From contig DDSA01000092.1 in NCBI GenBank assembly GCA_002343715.1, positions 50,929 through 75,223 on the forward strand: DNA of 24,295 nucleotides, given 5' to 3'. Positions within the stretch are counted from its first letter, which is position 1; every line of letters starts with the position of its first letter. Source of the stretch: Phycisphaerales bacterium UBA2402. GTDB lineage: Bacteria > Planctomycetota > Phycisphaerae > Phycisphaerales > UBA1924. The notes below the pieces were generated by a model. It was not told where the DNA came from, did not search any database, and saw only the letters and a list, made by a program, of their open reading frames with translations. A program made the position numbers and the translations under genes. Shown piece by piece: positions 14,728 through 22,518 of the stretch.

Positions 14728-15006
14728 CTATACGGACTTGCGCGAAGACCTGCGGGCCGTGTCGCCGCCGCAGCCCAGATCGAAGAGGATCGCGATGATG
14801 AACACCACGAGGTACCACCCGTGCAGGCCGCCCCCGGCGTTCTGGGCCCACGCGTACGTGAGCGTGGTGTAGGGAAGGAAGAAGAACCCCAGCAACGGCC
14901 AGAGGACCGTCTGATAGGCTCGGCCGAGGTAATCACCCGTCAGCCACATGACGAACATGACCAGGCGCGGCATGAAAAAGGCGATGGCGGCGATCAGGCA
15001 GGGCAT
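14728..15006 (-). CDS. Small membrane protein, function unknown
   Basis: This encodes 92 residues with about three hydrophobic segments: MPCLIAAIAFFMPRLVMFVMWL, then VLWPLLGFFFLPYTTLTYAW after GDYLGRAYQT, then WYLVVFIIAILFDLG. A GGAAG lies about seven bases upstream of the ATG. The DYLGRAY..VLWPLLGFFF..P.TTL.YAW pattern resembles small conserved membrane proteins found in many bacteria, but I know of no assigned function. It follows nadB by 32 bases on the same strand and is probably its operon partner. It is convergent with the Tae4-like gene, and nothing in it resembles the periplasmic helical Tai4 immunity protein. Confidence 0.75.
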   Translation of the reverse strand: MPCLIAAIAFFMPRLVMFVMWLTGDYLGRAYQTVLWPLLGFFFLPYTTLTYAWAQNAGGGLHGWYLVVFIIAILFDLGCGGDTARRSSRKSV

Positions 15007-15038
15007 GAGTAGTTCTTCCGCGAACGGGAGCGGTGATT

Positions 15039-16691
15039 TCAGAGCACGGGCGAGGTCTGGGGTTCTTCGCGCCCGCGCCGCCAGAGATCGTGCAGCCGGA
15101 ACTCATCCGATGGCTCCGGAGTGTCCGAGCGGAAGTGGCACCCGCGGCTCTCGCGCCGCCACAGGGCGCTCTTGGCGACCACCGCCGCGGCGAGGAGCAT
15201 GTTCTGCGTCTCCCAACCCGCGACATCGTCGAAGATCTTGTCGAGGGTGTAGCGTGCCCAGAAGTCGATCATCTCGATGACGCCGGCGAGTTTGGGGGCG
15301 GTTCGCTCGATGCCCACGTTCCGCCACATCGCCGATCGCAGCGATGAACGAACATCGGTCAGGTCGAGTTCGCCACGGTCGCTGGGGCGGATGTCGGAGA
15401 TGATCGGCACCGGCCCGCTCCTGGAGGACTTCCCGTTGCCTTGCTTCATCTCCTCGCAGGCAATCCCCGCCGCCTCACCCAGGACAAGCCCTTCGAGCAA
15501 CGAGTTGCTGGCGAGTCGGTTGGCCCCGTGCAGTCCGCACGCCGCGGCTTCTCCCGCGGCGTACAGGCCCGGCACATCGGTGCGGCCCTCCAGGTCGGTG
15601 CGAACGCCACCGACCATGTAGTGCGCCGCGGGATGGACGGGGATGAGATCCTCGGCGGGGTTGAGGTCGAATCGGCGCAGCAGCGCTGCGATGCCGGGAA
15701 ATCGGCGCTCAAAGTCCGAGATGGCGCGGCAGTCGAGCCAGACGTGCTGACCGCCCTGCTTGGCGATCTGGCGGACGATGGCGTGGGCGACGATATCGCG
15801 GGGCGCGAGTTCCGCCAAGGGATGAACGTCGGTCATGAAGCGGTGCCCGCTCGCATCGAGCAGGTGCGCCCCCGCGCCGCGGATGGCCTCGGTGATGAGG
15901 CTGCGCGAGGCACCGGCGAGGTACAGGGTGGTGGGGTGGAACTGGACAAAGGCCATGTCGGCGAGCGTGGCGCCCGCGCGGTAGGCCATCGAAAGACCGT
16001 CGGCCGTGGCGACGGCGGGGTTGGTGGTCTCGCGGTAGAGCACGCCCGCACCCCCGCTGGCGAGGATGGTGGCCTTGGCCCAGATCATCTGCAGACCGTG
16101 CTTGGGGTGATGGGTGATGGCGCCCATGACGGGCGAGCCGGGGTCGTGGTGGGGGGTGATGAGGTCGAGGGCGAAGCACTTCTCGAAGAGGCGGATGCCC
16201 GGGGTGGCCTTCGCCCGTTCGGTCAGGCAGCGCTGGAGTTCGGCCCCCGTCGCGTCCCCGTGGGAATGGATGATCCGGCTGGCGCTGTGGCCCCCTTCGC
16301 GCCCGAGGCTGATGGCCCCGGCGTGATCGCGGTCGGCGTTCATCCCCCACGAGAGCACTTCGCGGACCAGGCGCGGGCCTTGCTCCACCACCAGCCGCGC
16401 GGCGGGGGAATCGCAGAGACCCGCCCCGGCGGTGAGCGTGTCTTTGAGGTGAGCCTCGGTGGAGTCGGTGGGGTCGGTGACGGCAGCGATGCCCCCCTGC
16501 GCCCAGGCCGTGTTGGTGTTGCGCAGGTCGCCTTTGCTGAGGACGATGCAGTCACCATGCGATGCGGCGGCGATGGCCGCGCGAAGCCCCGCCACGCCCG
16601 CCCCGATCACCAGCGTGTCGGTAAAGATCTGCGGGAGAAGGGAGGACCGGAACGGGATGAGGTAGCGTCGCTGGTCGAAGAGACCTTCCAT
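15039..16691 (-). CDS. nadB: L-aspartate oxidase NadB
   Basis: This encodes 550 residues. The FAD-binding GAGVAGLRAAI lies at 30-40, followed by LSKGDLRNTNTAWAQGGIAAV (52-72), the hallmark of NadB over succinate dehydrogenase flavoproteins. Further conserved blocks are GREGGHSASRIIHSHGDATG (130-149), VQFHPTTLY (249-257), PRDIVAHAI, HPAAHYMVGGV (353-363) and GLYAAGEAAACGLHGANRLASNSLLEGLV (375-403). NadB oxidises L-aspartate to iminoaspartate, the first step of de novo NAD synthesis. NadA and NadC are not in the window. The ATG at 16691 has no good Shine-Dalgarno, but no other start precedes the FAD motif. It lies 48 bases downstream of the lipoprotein gene and is probably transcribed from the mutS side. 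Confidence 0.95.
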   Translation of the reverse strand: MEGLFDQRRYLIPFRSSLLPQIFTDTLVIGAGVAGLRAAIAAASHGDCIVLSKGDLRNTNTAWAQGGIAAVTDPTDSTEAHLKDTLTAGAGLCDSPAARLVVEQGPRLVREVLSWGMNADRDHAGAISLGREGGHSASRIIHSHGDATGAELQRCLTERAKATPGIRLFEKCFALDLITPHHDPGSPVMGAITHHPKHGLQMIWAKATILASGGAGVLYRETTNPAVATADGLSMAYRAGATLADMAFVQFHPTTLYLAGASRSLITEAIRGAGAHLLDASGHRFMTDVHPLAELAPRDIVAHAIVRQIAKQGGQHVWLDCRAISDFERRFPGIAALLRRFDLNPAEDLIPVHPAAHYMVGGVRTDLEGRTDVPGLYAAGEAAACGLHGANRLASNSLLEGLVLGEAAGIACEEMKQGNGKSSRSGPVPIISDIRPSDRGELDLTDVRSSLRSAMWRNVGIERTAPKLAGVIEMIDFWARYTLDKIFDDVAGWETQNMLLAAAVVAKSALWRRESRGCHFRSDTPEPSDEFRLHDLWRRGREEPQTSPVL

Positions 16692-16739
16692 CGTGGAAAG
16701 GGTAGGTGTCTGTGAAGTCTGCGCCGGAGTGGGTTGCGT

Positions 16740-17348
16740 TCAGGCCCCCGGGCCGGTCATCCACACGAGTTTCCAGTTGCCGTCTTCCATGATCATGTCG
16801 AAGCCGTCCCAGAAGAGGCCCTTGGCGGGGATGCCGTCGAGTTGGACACGTTTGGCCCCGCCGGCGACTGGGCGCAGGAAAAGGCCCGGCGTTCGCTCTC
16901 CCGCGGGCATGGCGGCGAAGAGGCGCTGGAGGTCTTCCTGGCGGTTGCGGAGCCGGTTGAACAGCGTGCGCGGATCGACACCTCTGTCGGCGCACTCGCG
17001 CTTGGTCGCGGTGCTGAGGACCTGGTCGACGAAGAGGTCGGCGTCGTTCTCATCCACGGTTGTGTAGATATGGATCATGAGATGGCGGCCGGTCTTGGCG
17101 ATCAGTTTTTTCTTTTTAGGCTCGATCTCCTGCACAATCTCGTTCTCGGGGATGAGCGTCGGATCCCGGTAGTCTCCGATGTCGCGCCTGTAGGGAAGCG
17201 TCTGCTCCGCTCCCGGAAGTCCGGACAGAAAGGAGTTGTAACTGACAGTCTTTGATTCACAGGCGGACGAGATCACCAGCCACACCATACCCAGAGCCGA
17301 GACCGTGGCGAGCCGCACAGAACGCGTGGAGATATTACCGCGCGGCAT
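16740..17348 (-). CDS. Lipoprotein overlapping the mutS stop, function unknown
   Basis: This encodes 202 residues. The start at 17348 is fixed by an AGGAGAT seven bases upstream, which itself lies inside the mutS reading frame. The first codons overlap the end of mutS by 14 bases, so translation is likely coupled. The export signal runs through LATVSALGMVWLVISSAC, with Cys30 a plausible lipidation site, although the lipobox (SSAC) is imperfect. The mature domain contains HLMIHIYTTVDENDADLFVDQVLSTATK and ends IMEDGNWKLVWMTGPG, mixed alpha/beta. No known family is recognised. A longer frame upstream to 17429 is antisense-like extension within mutS and is not used. Confidence 0.8.
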   Translation of the reverse strand: MPRGNISTRSVRLATVSALGMVWLVISSACESKTVSYNSFLSGLPGAEQTLPYRRDIGDYRDPTLIPENEIVQEIEPKKKKLIAKTGRHLMIHIYTTVDENDADLFVDQVLSTATKRECADRGVDPRTLFNRLRNRQEDLQRLFAAMPAGERTPGLFLRPVAGGAKRVQLDGIPAKGLFWDGFDMIMEDGNWKLVWMTGPGA

Positions 17349-20055
17349 CGACCATCTCCTTGATCTGGCGGAGGGCGTCGAAGGCCTGCATCGGCGAGAG
17401 GTGCTCGACCTTGAGTTCGCGCACCGCATCGACGGCGGGGTGCTGGATGAACTCGGTGAAGAGTCCGAGCTGGCCGTTGCGCTTCTCGGCGCGGGCGTGG
17501 GGCACGTGCTTCACCTCGGGCTTGGGGCCCGCGTGGTGAACGGCGAGGGTGGCGAGGACCTCGCGCCCTCGGGCCACGACGCTCGCGGGCATGCCCGCCA
17601 GGCGCGCGACGTGCAGGCCGTAGCTCTGGTCCGTTCTGCCGGGGAGGATGCGGTGGAGAAAGACGATGTCGGCGTGGCCGTCCCCAGCGGGCCACTCACG
17701 CACGCTGACGTGCAGGTTGCGGACCCTGCCGGGCAGGCGCTCCTCGAGGTCGGTGAGTTCGTGGTAGTGGGTCGCGAAGAGCGTGCGGGGGCCGGGCGCT
17801 TCCTCGTTCGCGCGGGCGAGGTGCTCGACGATGGCCCACGCGAGCGAGAGGCCGTCGAGCGTGCTGGTGCCGCGGCCCACCTCATCGAGGACCACGAGGC
17901 TGCGCGGCGTGGCGTGGTTGAGGATGTTGGCGGTCTCGATCATCTCGACCATGAACGTGGACTGCCCGGCGTGCAGGGCGTCATCGGCGCCGATGCGCGT
18001 GAAGACGCGGTCGATCAGGCCGATGGTGGCCCGATCGGCGGGGACGAAACTCCCCGCGTGGGCGAGGATGGCGATGAGGGCGGTCTGGCGGATGTAGGTG
18101 CTCTTGCCGGCCATATTCGGGCCGGTGATGAGGGCCAGGGGCGCGCTGTGCCCGCCGCCGAGTTCGGTGTCGTTGGGGACAAAGTCCGCGCCGAGGGCCT
18201 CATCCAGGACCGGGTGGCGGCCCTGATCGATGCGGAGGACTGGATCCTCGACGACCTCGGGACGCTTCCAGCCGCGGCGGACGGCTTTCTCGGCGAAGCC
18301 GCGGAGGGCGTCGATGCGAGCGACGGCGTCGGACGCCCCGGCGATGGGGGCGAGCAGCCCCGCCGCCTTCTCGCACAGCCCCGCGAAGAGGGTGCGCTCC
18401 CGTTCGTAGCCCCGGGCCTGAGCGCCCATGACCTTGCCCTCGTACTCGCGGAGTTCGGGTGTGGTGAAACGCTCGGCGTTCTTGAGCGTCTGCTTGCGGA
18501 TGAGCACGGCGGGGGCCGAGCGGGCCTGGGCCGCGGGCAGTTCGATGTAATAACCGAAGACGGAGTTGAAGGCGACCTTGAGGCTCGGCAGGTTGTGGGT
18601 GTTGATGAGCGTGCGCTGATACTCGGAGAGCCAGGCGCCGGCATCGCGCTGCAGGGCGCGGCACTCGTCGAGTTCGGCATCGAACCCGTCGCGGAAGATG
18701 CCCCCCTCGCGGGCGTGGTTGGGCGGGGCTTCGACACAGCCGGTCAGGACCAGCGTGGCGAGTTCGTCCGTCGCGGTCGTGGCGCGGATCAGGGCTTCCC
18801 GAGTGGGCGCCAGAGCCTTGACGCCTTCCAGCGTCGCGGCGATGGTCTGTGCGGCTCGGAGCGACCCGGCGAGTCCGACGATGTCGCGCGGGGTGCAGCG
18901 GCCCATGGCCACCCGCCCGGCGATGCGGGCCATGTCCTGCACCCGGCTCAGGGATTCTCCGAGTTCATCGGAGAGTCGGCGGTCTTCGACCAGCGCCGCG
19001 ACGGCGTCCTGTCTGGCGATGATCTCGGCGCGATCGCGCAGCGGGTGGCAGAGGTACTCGCGCAGCAGCCGCTTGCCCATCGCGGTTCGCGCCACCCCCG
19101 ACCCGCCGAGAAAGATGCCCAGGAGCGAGCCATCGGCGGAGTGGCCGCCGCGCATCGTGCGTTCGATTTCGAGAGAGCGCAGGCTGACGGCGTCAATGAT
19201 GCACAGGCGCGACGGGTCCTCCCGTCGCGGCGGGCGGAGGTGCTTGATCGTCGCCCGCACGGCGATGAACCTGGCGACGGTGCGGGCGTCCTCTTCGCTG
19301 AGTGTCTGGGTTTCGATGAGGTAACGGACGACGGCCCCGGCGGCGCGGGCCGCAGGTTCATCATCGCGCAGGCCGAAGCCCTCGAGCGTGGCGATGCCGA
19401 AGTGATCGCGCAGGGCCGCGAGCGCCTCGGACTGTCTGAACTGCCACGAGGGCCGGGCCGTGCCGGCGATGCCAAGGCCTTTGAGAAGGCGCTCGACGCG
19501 GGGGGGTGCCTTGCCGTCGCCGGGGTCGGCGTAGAGAAGTTCGCGGACGCCGCGGCGTGCGAGTTCGTCGATGAGCGCGGGGCCGGGCACATCGGCGACG
19601 ATGAAGTCGCCGGTCGAGACCTCGACGATGGCGACGGAAGCGGGTGACTCATCCCCCTCGCCGGTGAAGAGGACACAGGCCAGGGTGCTGACGGCCTCGC
19701 CTTCGAGGAGGGACTCATCGACGGCGGTGCCGGGGGTGACGACGCGGGTGACGCCTCGGGGGATGACGCCCTTGACCTGACTCGCATCGGCGAGTTGCTC
19801 GCAGATGGCCACGCGGAAGCCCGCGCCGATCAGTTTGCGCAGGTAGGCTTCGAGTTGATGGAACGGCAGGCCGCACATGGGCTGCCCTTCGGAGCGTGCG
19901 GTGAGTGTGAGGCCGATGGCGGCGCTGACCTTCACGGCGTCCTCGCCGAACATCTCGTAGAAATCGCCGATGCGGAACAAGAGGATGCAGCCGGGGTGCG
20001 CCCGCTTGAAGCGGTGGTATTGCTGCATCGCCGGGGTTTCACGGGATTCGGCCAT
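17335..20055 (-). CDS. mutS: DNA mismatch repair ATPase MutS
   Basis: This encodes 906 residues from the ATG at 20055 (MAESRETPAMQQYHRFK), the usual MutS opening; 32 upstream codons are discounted. It recognises mismatches and recruits the repair machinery. The mismatch-reading F-Y-E is at 32-34 (GDFYEMF). The connector and lever domains follow, with FNSVFGYYIEL near 496-506. The ATPase has Walker A GPNMAGKST at 645-653, FMVEM at 701-705, Walker B VVLDEVGRGTST at 721-732, and the ATHYHELTDL switch at 761-770. QLGLF at 862-866 is a good beta-clamp binding motif before the C-terminal helices. All key residues are present, so it should be functional. It is the first gene of a minus-strand cluster with the lipoprotein and nadB. 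MutL is not nearby. Confidence 0.97.
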   Translation of the reverse strand: MAESRETPAMQQYHRFKRAHPGCILLFRIGDFYEMFGEDAVKVSAAIGLTLTARSEGQPMCGLPFHQLEAYLRKLIGAGFRVAICEQLADASQVKGVIPRGVTRVVTPGTAVDESLLEGEAVSTLACVLFTGEGDESPASVAIVEVSTGDFIVADVPGPALIDELARRGVRELLYADPGDGKAPPRVERLLKGLGIAGTARPSWQFRQSEALAALRDHFGIATLEGFGLRDDEPAARAAGAVVRYLIETQTLSEEDARTVARFIAVRATIKHLRPPRREDPSRLCIIDAVSLRSLEIERTMRGGHSADGSLLGIFLGGSGVARTAMGKRLLREYLCHPLRDRAEIIARQDAVAALVEDRRLSDELGESLSRVQDMARIAGRVAMGRCTPRDIVGLAGSLRAAQTIAATLEGVKALAPTREALIRATTATDELATLVLTGCVEAPPNHAREGGIFRDGFDAELDECRALQRDAGAWLSEYQRTLINTHNLPSLKVAFNSVFGYYIELPAAQARSAPAVLIRKQTLKNAERFTTPELREYEGKVMGAQARGYERERTLFAGLCEKAAGLLAPIAGASDAVARIDALRGFAEKAVRRGWKRPEVVEDPVLRIDQGRHPVLDEALGADFVPNDTELGGGHSAPLALITGPNMAGKSTYIRQTALIAILAHAGSFVPADRATIGLIDRVFTRIGADDALHAGQSTFMVEMIETANILNHATPRSLVVLDEVGRGTSTLDGLSLAWAIVEHLARANEEAPGPRTLFATHYHELTDLEERLPGRVRNLHVSVREWPAGDGHADIVFLHRILPGRTDQSYGLHVARLAGMPASVVARGREVLATLAVHHAGPKPEVKHVPHARAEKRNGQLGLFTEFIQHPAVDAVRELKVEHLSPMQAFDALRQIKEMVDAAR
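17354..17360 (-). promoter_or_regulatory. Shine-Dalgarno of the lipoprotein, inside mutS
   Basis: Minus-strand AGGAGAT within the last mutS codons lies six to seven bases ahead of ATG 17348. It supports coupled translation and rejects the longer upstream start. Confidence 0.8.
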
Positions 20056-20264
20056 CGGGGTAGGGTATGAAGGATGCACGATCAGGCTAAACAGGAGGGG
20101 TGTTGGATACTCAATTTGACGTCTTCGGAGGTCCTCGGCGTGAACGGGCACAGCTCAACGTTTCTATGAACCCATTTTGAGGTTGGCTCAGGCGTCTCCT
20201 CAGTTCGCTGAGTCCTACGCTGCCGTAGTCGAGTCTGTACAGGATCGTTTCTCGGAGCAAGACC

Positions 20265-20807
20265 ATGCCCTGGGCCTTCCGCCGCGTGATGTGTGTGCTG
20301 GTTGTGGGATGCGGCGCGGCGTTGATGCCCTTCGAGCCGCGGCACGAGCCGGATCCGAGGCCCACCACGGTCATTGTCGTGCGACACGCGGAGAAAGCGG
20401 AGGGTTCGAGCGACCCGGTCTTGAGCGATCTGGGCAGGGCGCGGGCCGATCGTCTGTCCCGGGCGCTGCGGGATGCCCGCGTCGGCGTGGTGTACGTCAG
20501 CGATCGACGCCGCACGAAAGAAACAGCGCAACTCGCTGTGAGAGGGTGGATCAAGCCGCCCGTTGCGGTCAAGGAATACCCCGCCACGACACCCGTCTCC
20601 GGGCTGGCGGACATGATCCGTGCCGAAGCGCCCGGCACCACGATTCTCTGTGTCACACACTCGAACCTGATGGCAACGCTTCTGAAGGAACTGGGCGGTT
20701 GGGAAGTGGCCCCCGTTACGGAGTCGGAGTATGAGCACATCTATATCGCTCGGATCGGCGGAGAGGAGACCCCAACGCTGATCCGCACCGGCTACCCGCC
20801 GCCATGA
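20265..20807 (+). CDS. Histidine-phosphatase-superfamily lipoprotein (SixA/PGM-like)
   Basis: This encodes 180 residues from the ATG at 20265, with GGAG about ten bases upstream. The signal MPWAFRRVMCVLVVGC has a lipobox VVGC (Cys16), so the enzyme is expected at the outer face of a membrane. The catalytic RHAEKA motif follows strand TTVIVV (about residues 34-45). LSDLGRARADRLSRAL and VYVSDRRRTKETAQL are the phosphate-pocket helices and the second arginine site. THSNLMATLL carries the second catalytic histidine. It should be a phosphohydrolase. The substrate is unknown, and small secreted members of this family have varied targets. It diverges from mutS over a 209-base spacer. Confidence 0.88.
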   Translation: MPWAFRRVMCVLVVGCGAALMPFEPRHEPDPRPTTVIVVRHAEKAEGSSDPVLSDLGRARADRLSRALRDARVGVVYVSDRRRTKETAQLAVRGWIKPPVAVKEYPATTPVSGLADMIRAEAPGTTILCVTHSNLMATLLKELGGWEVAPVTESEYEHIYIARIGGEETPTLIRTGYPPP

Positions 20808-20819
20808 GCGCGTGGCTCG

Positions 20820-21935
20820 CTACTTGGCTTTGAACGCGGCGAGGACTTCCTTCTCCTTCTCCGACGGCAGGGCACCCACCAGCCGTGCTCTCCGGTCTTC
20901 CGGAAGCGTCTTGAGCCAGTCGAGGGTTGCCTTGGCGGTGTCCGACACGGGGCGGGTCGTGAGGCCCGCGGCGAAAGCCTTCGCCGCGGAACGCGTGTGG
21001 AAGCCGATGTACTCGCCCTTGGGCGGGATCCAGATCGGCGGCTGCACACCCTGACTCTCCAGGAAGTCTGCATCGACCCAGATGAACTTCGCATCGCCGC
21101 TCACGCCCTTCTTGCAGCCGTCGAGCATCGCGCCCATATCAAGGGGTTGCTTCGGGCCAAGGGCGTTGAAGATACCCGTGGTGCGCTGCTCGATCAGGTG
21201 GATGATCCATTCGCCCAGGTCGCGGACATCGATGATCTGGACCGGATCCGTGGGCGTGCCGGGCGCGAGCATCTCGCCGCCCAGCGAAACGCGCCAGGGC
21301 CAATAGTTGAAGCGGGGGGTGGGGTCGCCGGGGCCGACGATGTACCCCGGTCGGACGATGCAGGCCCGCCCGGGCATCGCCTTCTCCACCTCGGCCTCGC
21401 AGAGGGCTTTGAGAGGGCCGTAGTTCTCGAACTGGGCACCCATCTCTTCGACCGTGGTGTCGGGGATCGTGCCGATCTCACCGCTCTCGTCCTGGTTCGG
21501 CTGGTCGTTGTGCTTGTAGACCGAGACGGTGGAGACGATCAGGTACTGCTTGACGTTCTTCGCCAACAGTTCGGCGGAGGCCTTGGCCATGCGGGGGTAG
21601 TAGGAAGAAGTGTCGATCACCGCATCCCATTCGCGGCCTTCGAGTGCTTTGAGGCCGTCGCCTTTGTTCGGGTCGCGGTCGCCTTGGAGTTTTTCGATCG
21701 TGGGGAACATCCCGCCCTTGCGCTTCTCGGTCAGTCCGCGGTTGAAGAGCGTCAGCGTGTGCCCCTTGGCCATCGCGGCATCGACGCAGGCCGGCCCGAG
21801 GAACCCGGTGCCGCCGAGGATCAGAATCCGCAGTTTCTCGCGGCGTGGGCGGGCGAGCGCCGCGGGAGCGAGCGACAGGGCCGCCGCTGCGGAGAGGGAC
21901 GTGGAAAGGAACTCGCGGCGGGTGGTCTTTGGCAT
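20820..21935 (-). CDS. Tat-exported NAD-dependent epimerase/dehydratase (extended SDR)
   Basis: This encodes 371 residues from the ATG at 21935. The N-terminus, TTRREFLSTSLSAAAALSLAPAALA, is a twin-arginine signal peptide with RREFL, so the protein is exported folded, probably with its cofactor bound. The Rossmann motif ILGGTGFLG (about 39-47) binds NAD(P), and STVSVY precedes the active-site Y-G-P-L-K in FENYGPLKALCE, the extended-SDR YxxxK. The RPGYIVGPGDPTPRFNYWP block is characteristic of NDP-sugar-epimerase-like proteins. The substrate is unknown. Tat-exported SDRs of this kind are common in planctomycetes. No good Shine-Dalgarno is visible. It converges on the phosphatase gene with 12 bases between stops. 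Confidence 0.9.
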   Translation of the reverse strand: MPKTTRREFLSTSLSAAAALSLAPAALARPRREKLRILILGGTGFLGPACVDAAMAKGHTLTLFNRGLTEKRKGGMFPTIEKLQGDRDPNKGDGLKALEGREWDAVIDTSSYYPRMAKASAELLAKNVKQYLIVSTVSVYKHNDQPNQDESGEIGTIPDTTVEEMGAQFENYGPLKALCEAEVEKAMPGRACIVRPGYIVGPGDPTPRFNYWPWRVSLGGEMLAPGTPTDPVQIIDVRDLGEWIIHLIEQRTTGIFNALGPKQPLDMGAMLDGCKKGVSGDAKFIWVDADFLESQGVQPPIWIPPKGEYIGFHTRSAAKAFAAGLTTRPVSDTAKATLDWLKTLPEDRRARLVGALPSEKEKEVLAAFKAK

Positions 21936-22061
21936 GAGATGGTTGGGTTGGCGGCGGACAACTCTGGGCTGGGAAGCGTGCGATCCGCTCGCTTCCGGCA
22001 ACGATGTACCCACAGGATGCGCCCCGGGCGCGGACCCGTCATCGCACCGTACGGTTCCGTC

Positions 22062-22490
22062 ATGGCCACCTTTCTATTCAAGACCGAACCGGGTGAGTAT
22101 TCCTTCGCCGATCTTGTACGCGACAAGGTCACGGTCTGGACGGGCATCGCCAACGCCGCGGCACTGGCCCACCTGCGCACCGCTAGACGCGGCGATGATG
22201 TGCTGATCTACCACACCGGGGATGAGCGGGCGATTGTCGGGCTGGCGAAGATCGTCAAGGCCGCGTATGAAGACCCGGCCAGACCCGGCAAGACACCCAA
22301 GGGCGAACCAAAGAACGCGGTGGTGGACCTGAAGGCCGTTCGCGAGGCCACGACCCCGGTCACGCTCGCTGCGATCAAGGCGGACCCGAGGTTCTCGGCG
22401 TTGCCGCTCGTGACGCAGGGGCGGTTGAGCGTGATGCCGGTGGCGACTGAACACGCGGACGTGCTGAGAAAGATGACGGGTCTGGATTGA
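22062..22490 (+). CDS. EVE-domain protein
   Basis: This encodes 142 residues from the ATG at 22062; the long frame upstream is antisense to the epimerase. The opening TFLFKTEPGEYSFADL and RGDDVLIYHTGDERAIVGLAKIV are the EVE-domain signature (THYN1 family), a PUA-like fold. Members read modified bases in DNA or RNA. In bacteria they occur alone or fused to restriction nucleases. Here the domain is alone and not part of any visible defence cluster. Its neighbours are the epimerase (divergent) and trpE (convergent, 28 bases), so context gives no further clue. Confidence 0.92.
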   Translation: MATFLFKTEPGEYSFADLVRDKVTVWTGIANAAALAHLRTARRGDDVLIYHTGDERAIVGLAKIVKAAYEDPARPGKTPKGEPKNAVVDLKAVREATTPVTLAAIKADPRFSALPLVTQGRLSVMPVATEHADVLRKMTGLD

Positions 22491-22518
22491 TCCGGCCATG
22501 CGGAGAGCGGGGCCATGC

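Noticed and set aside
15441..16715. A 424-codon plus-strand frame opposite nadB
   Set aside because: NadB on the minus strand is complete and conserved; the antisense product has no family pattern or ribosome site.
17305..19647. A 780-codon open frame on the plus strand opposite mutS
   Set aside because: It is a GC-bias shadow: the minus strand encodes a full MutS with all motifs, and the plus-strand product is low-complexity Gly/Ala/Glu/Val with no domain.
20997..22061. Upstream extension of the EVE-domain frame
   Set aside because: It is antisense to the epimerase gene; the EVE domain begins exactly at the ATG at 22062.
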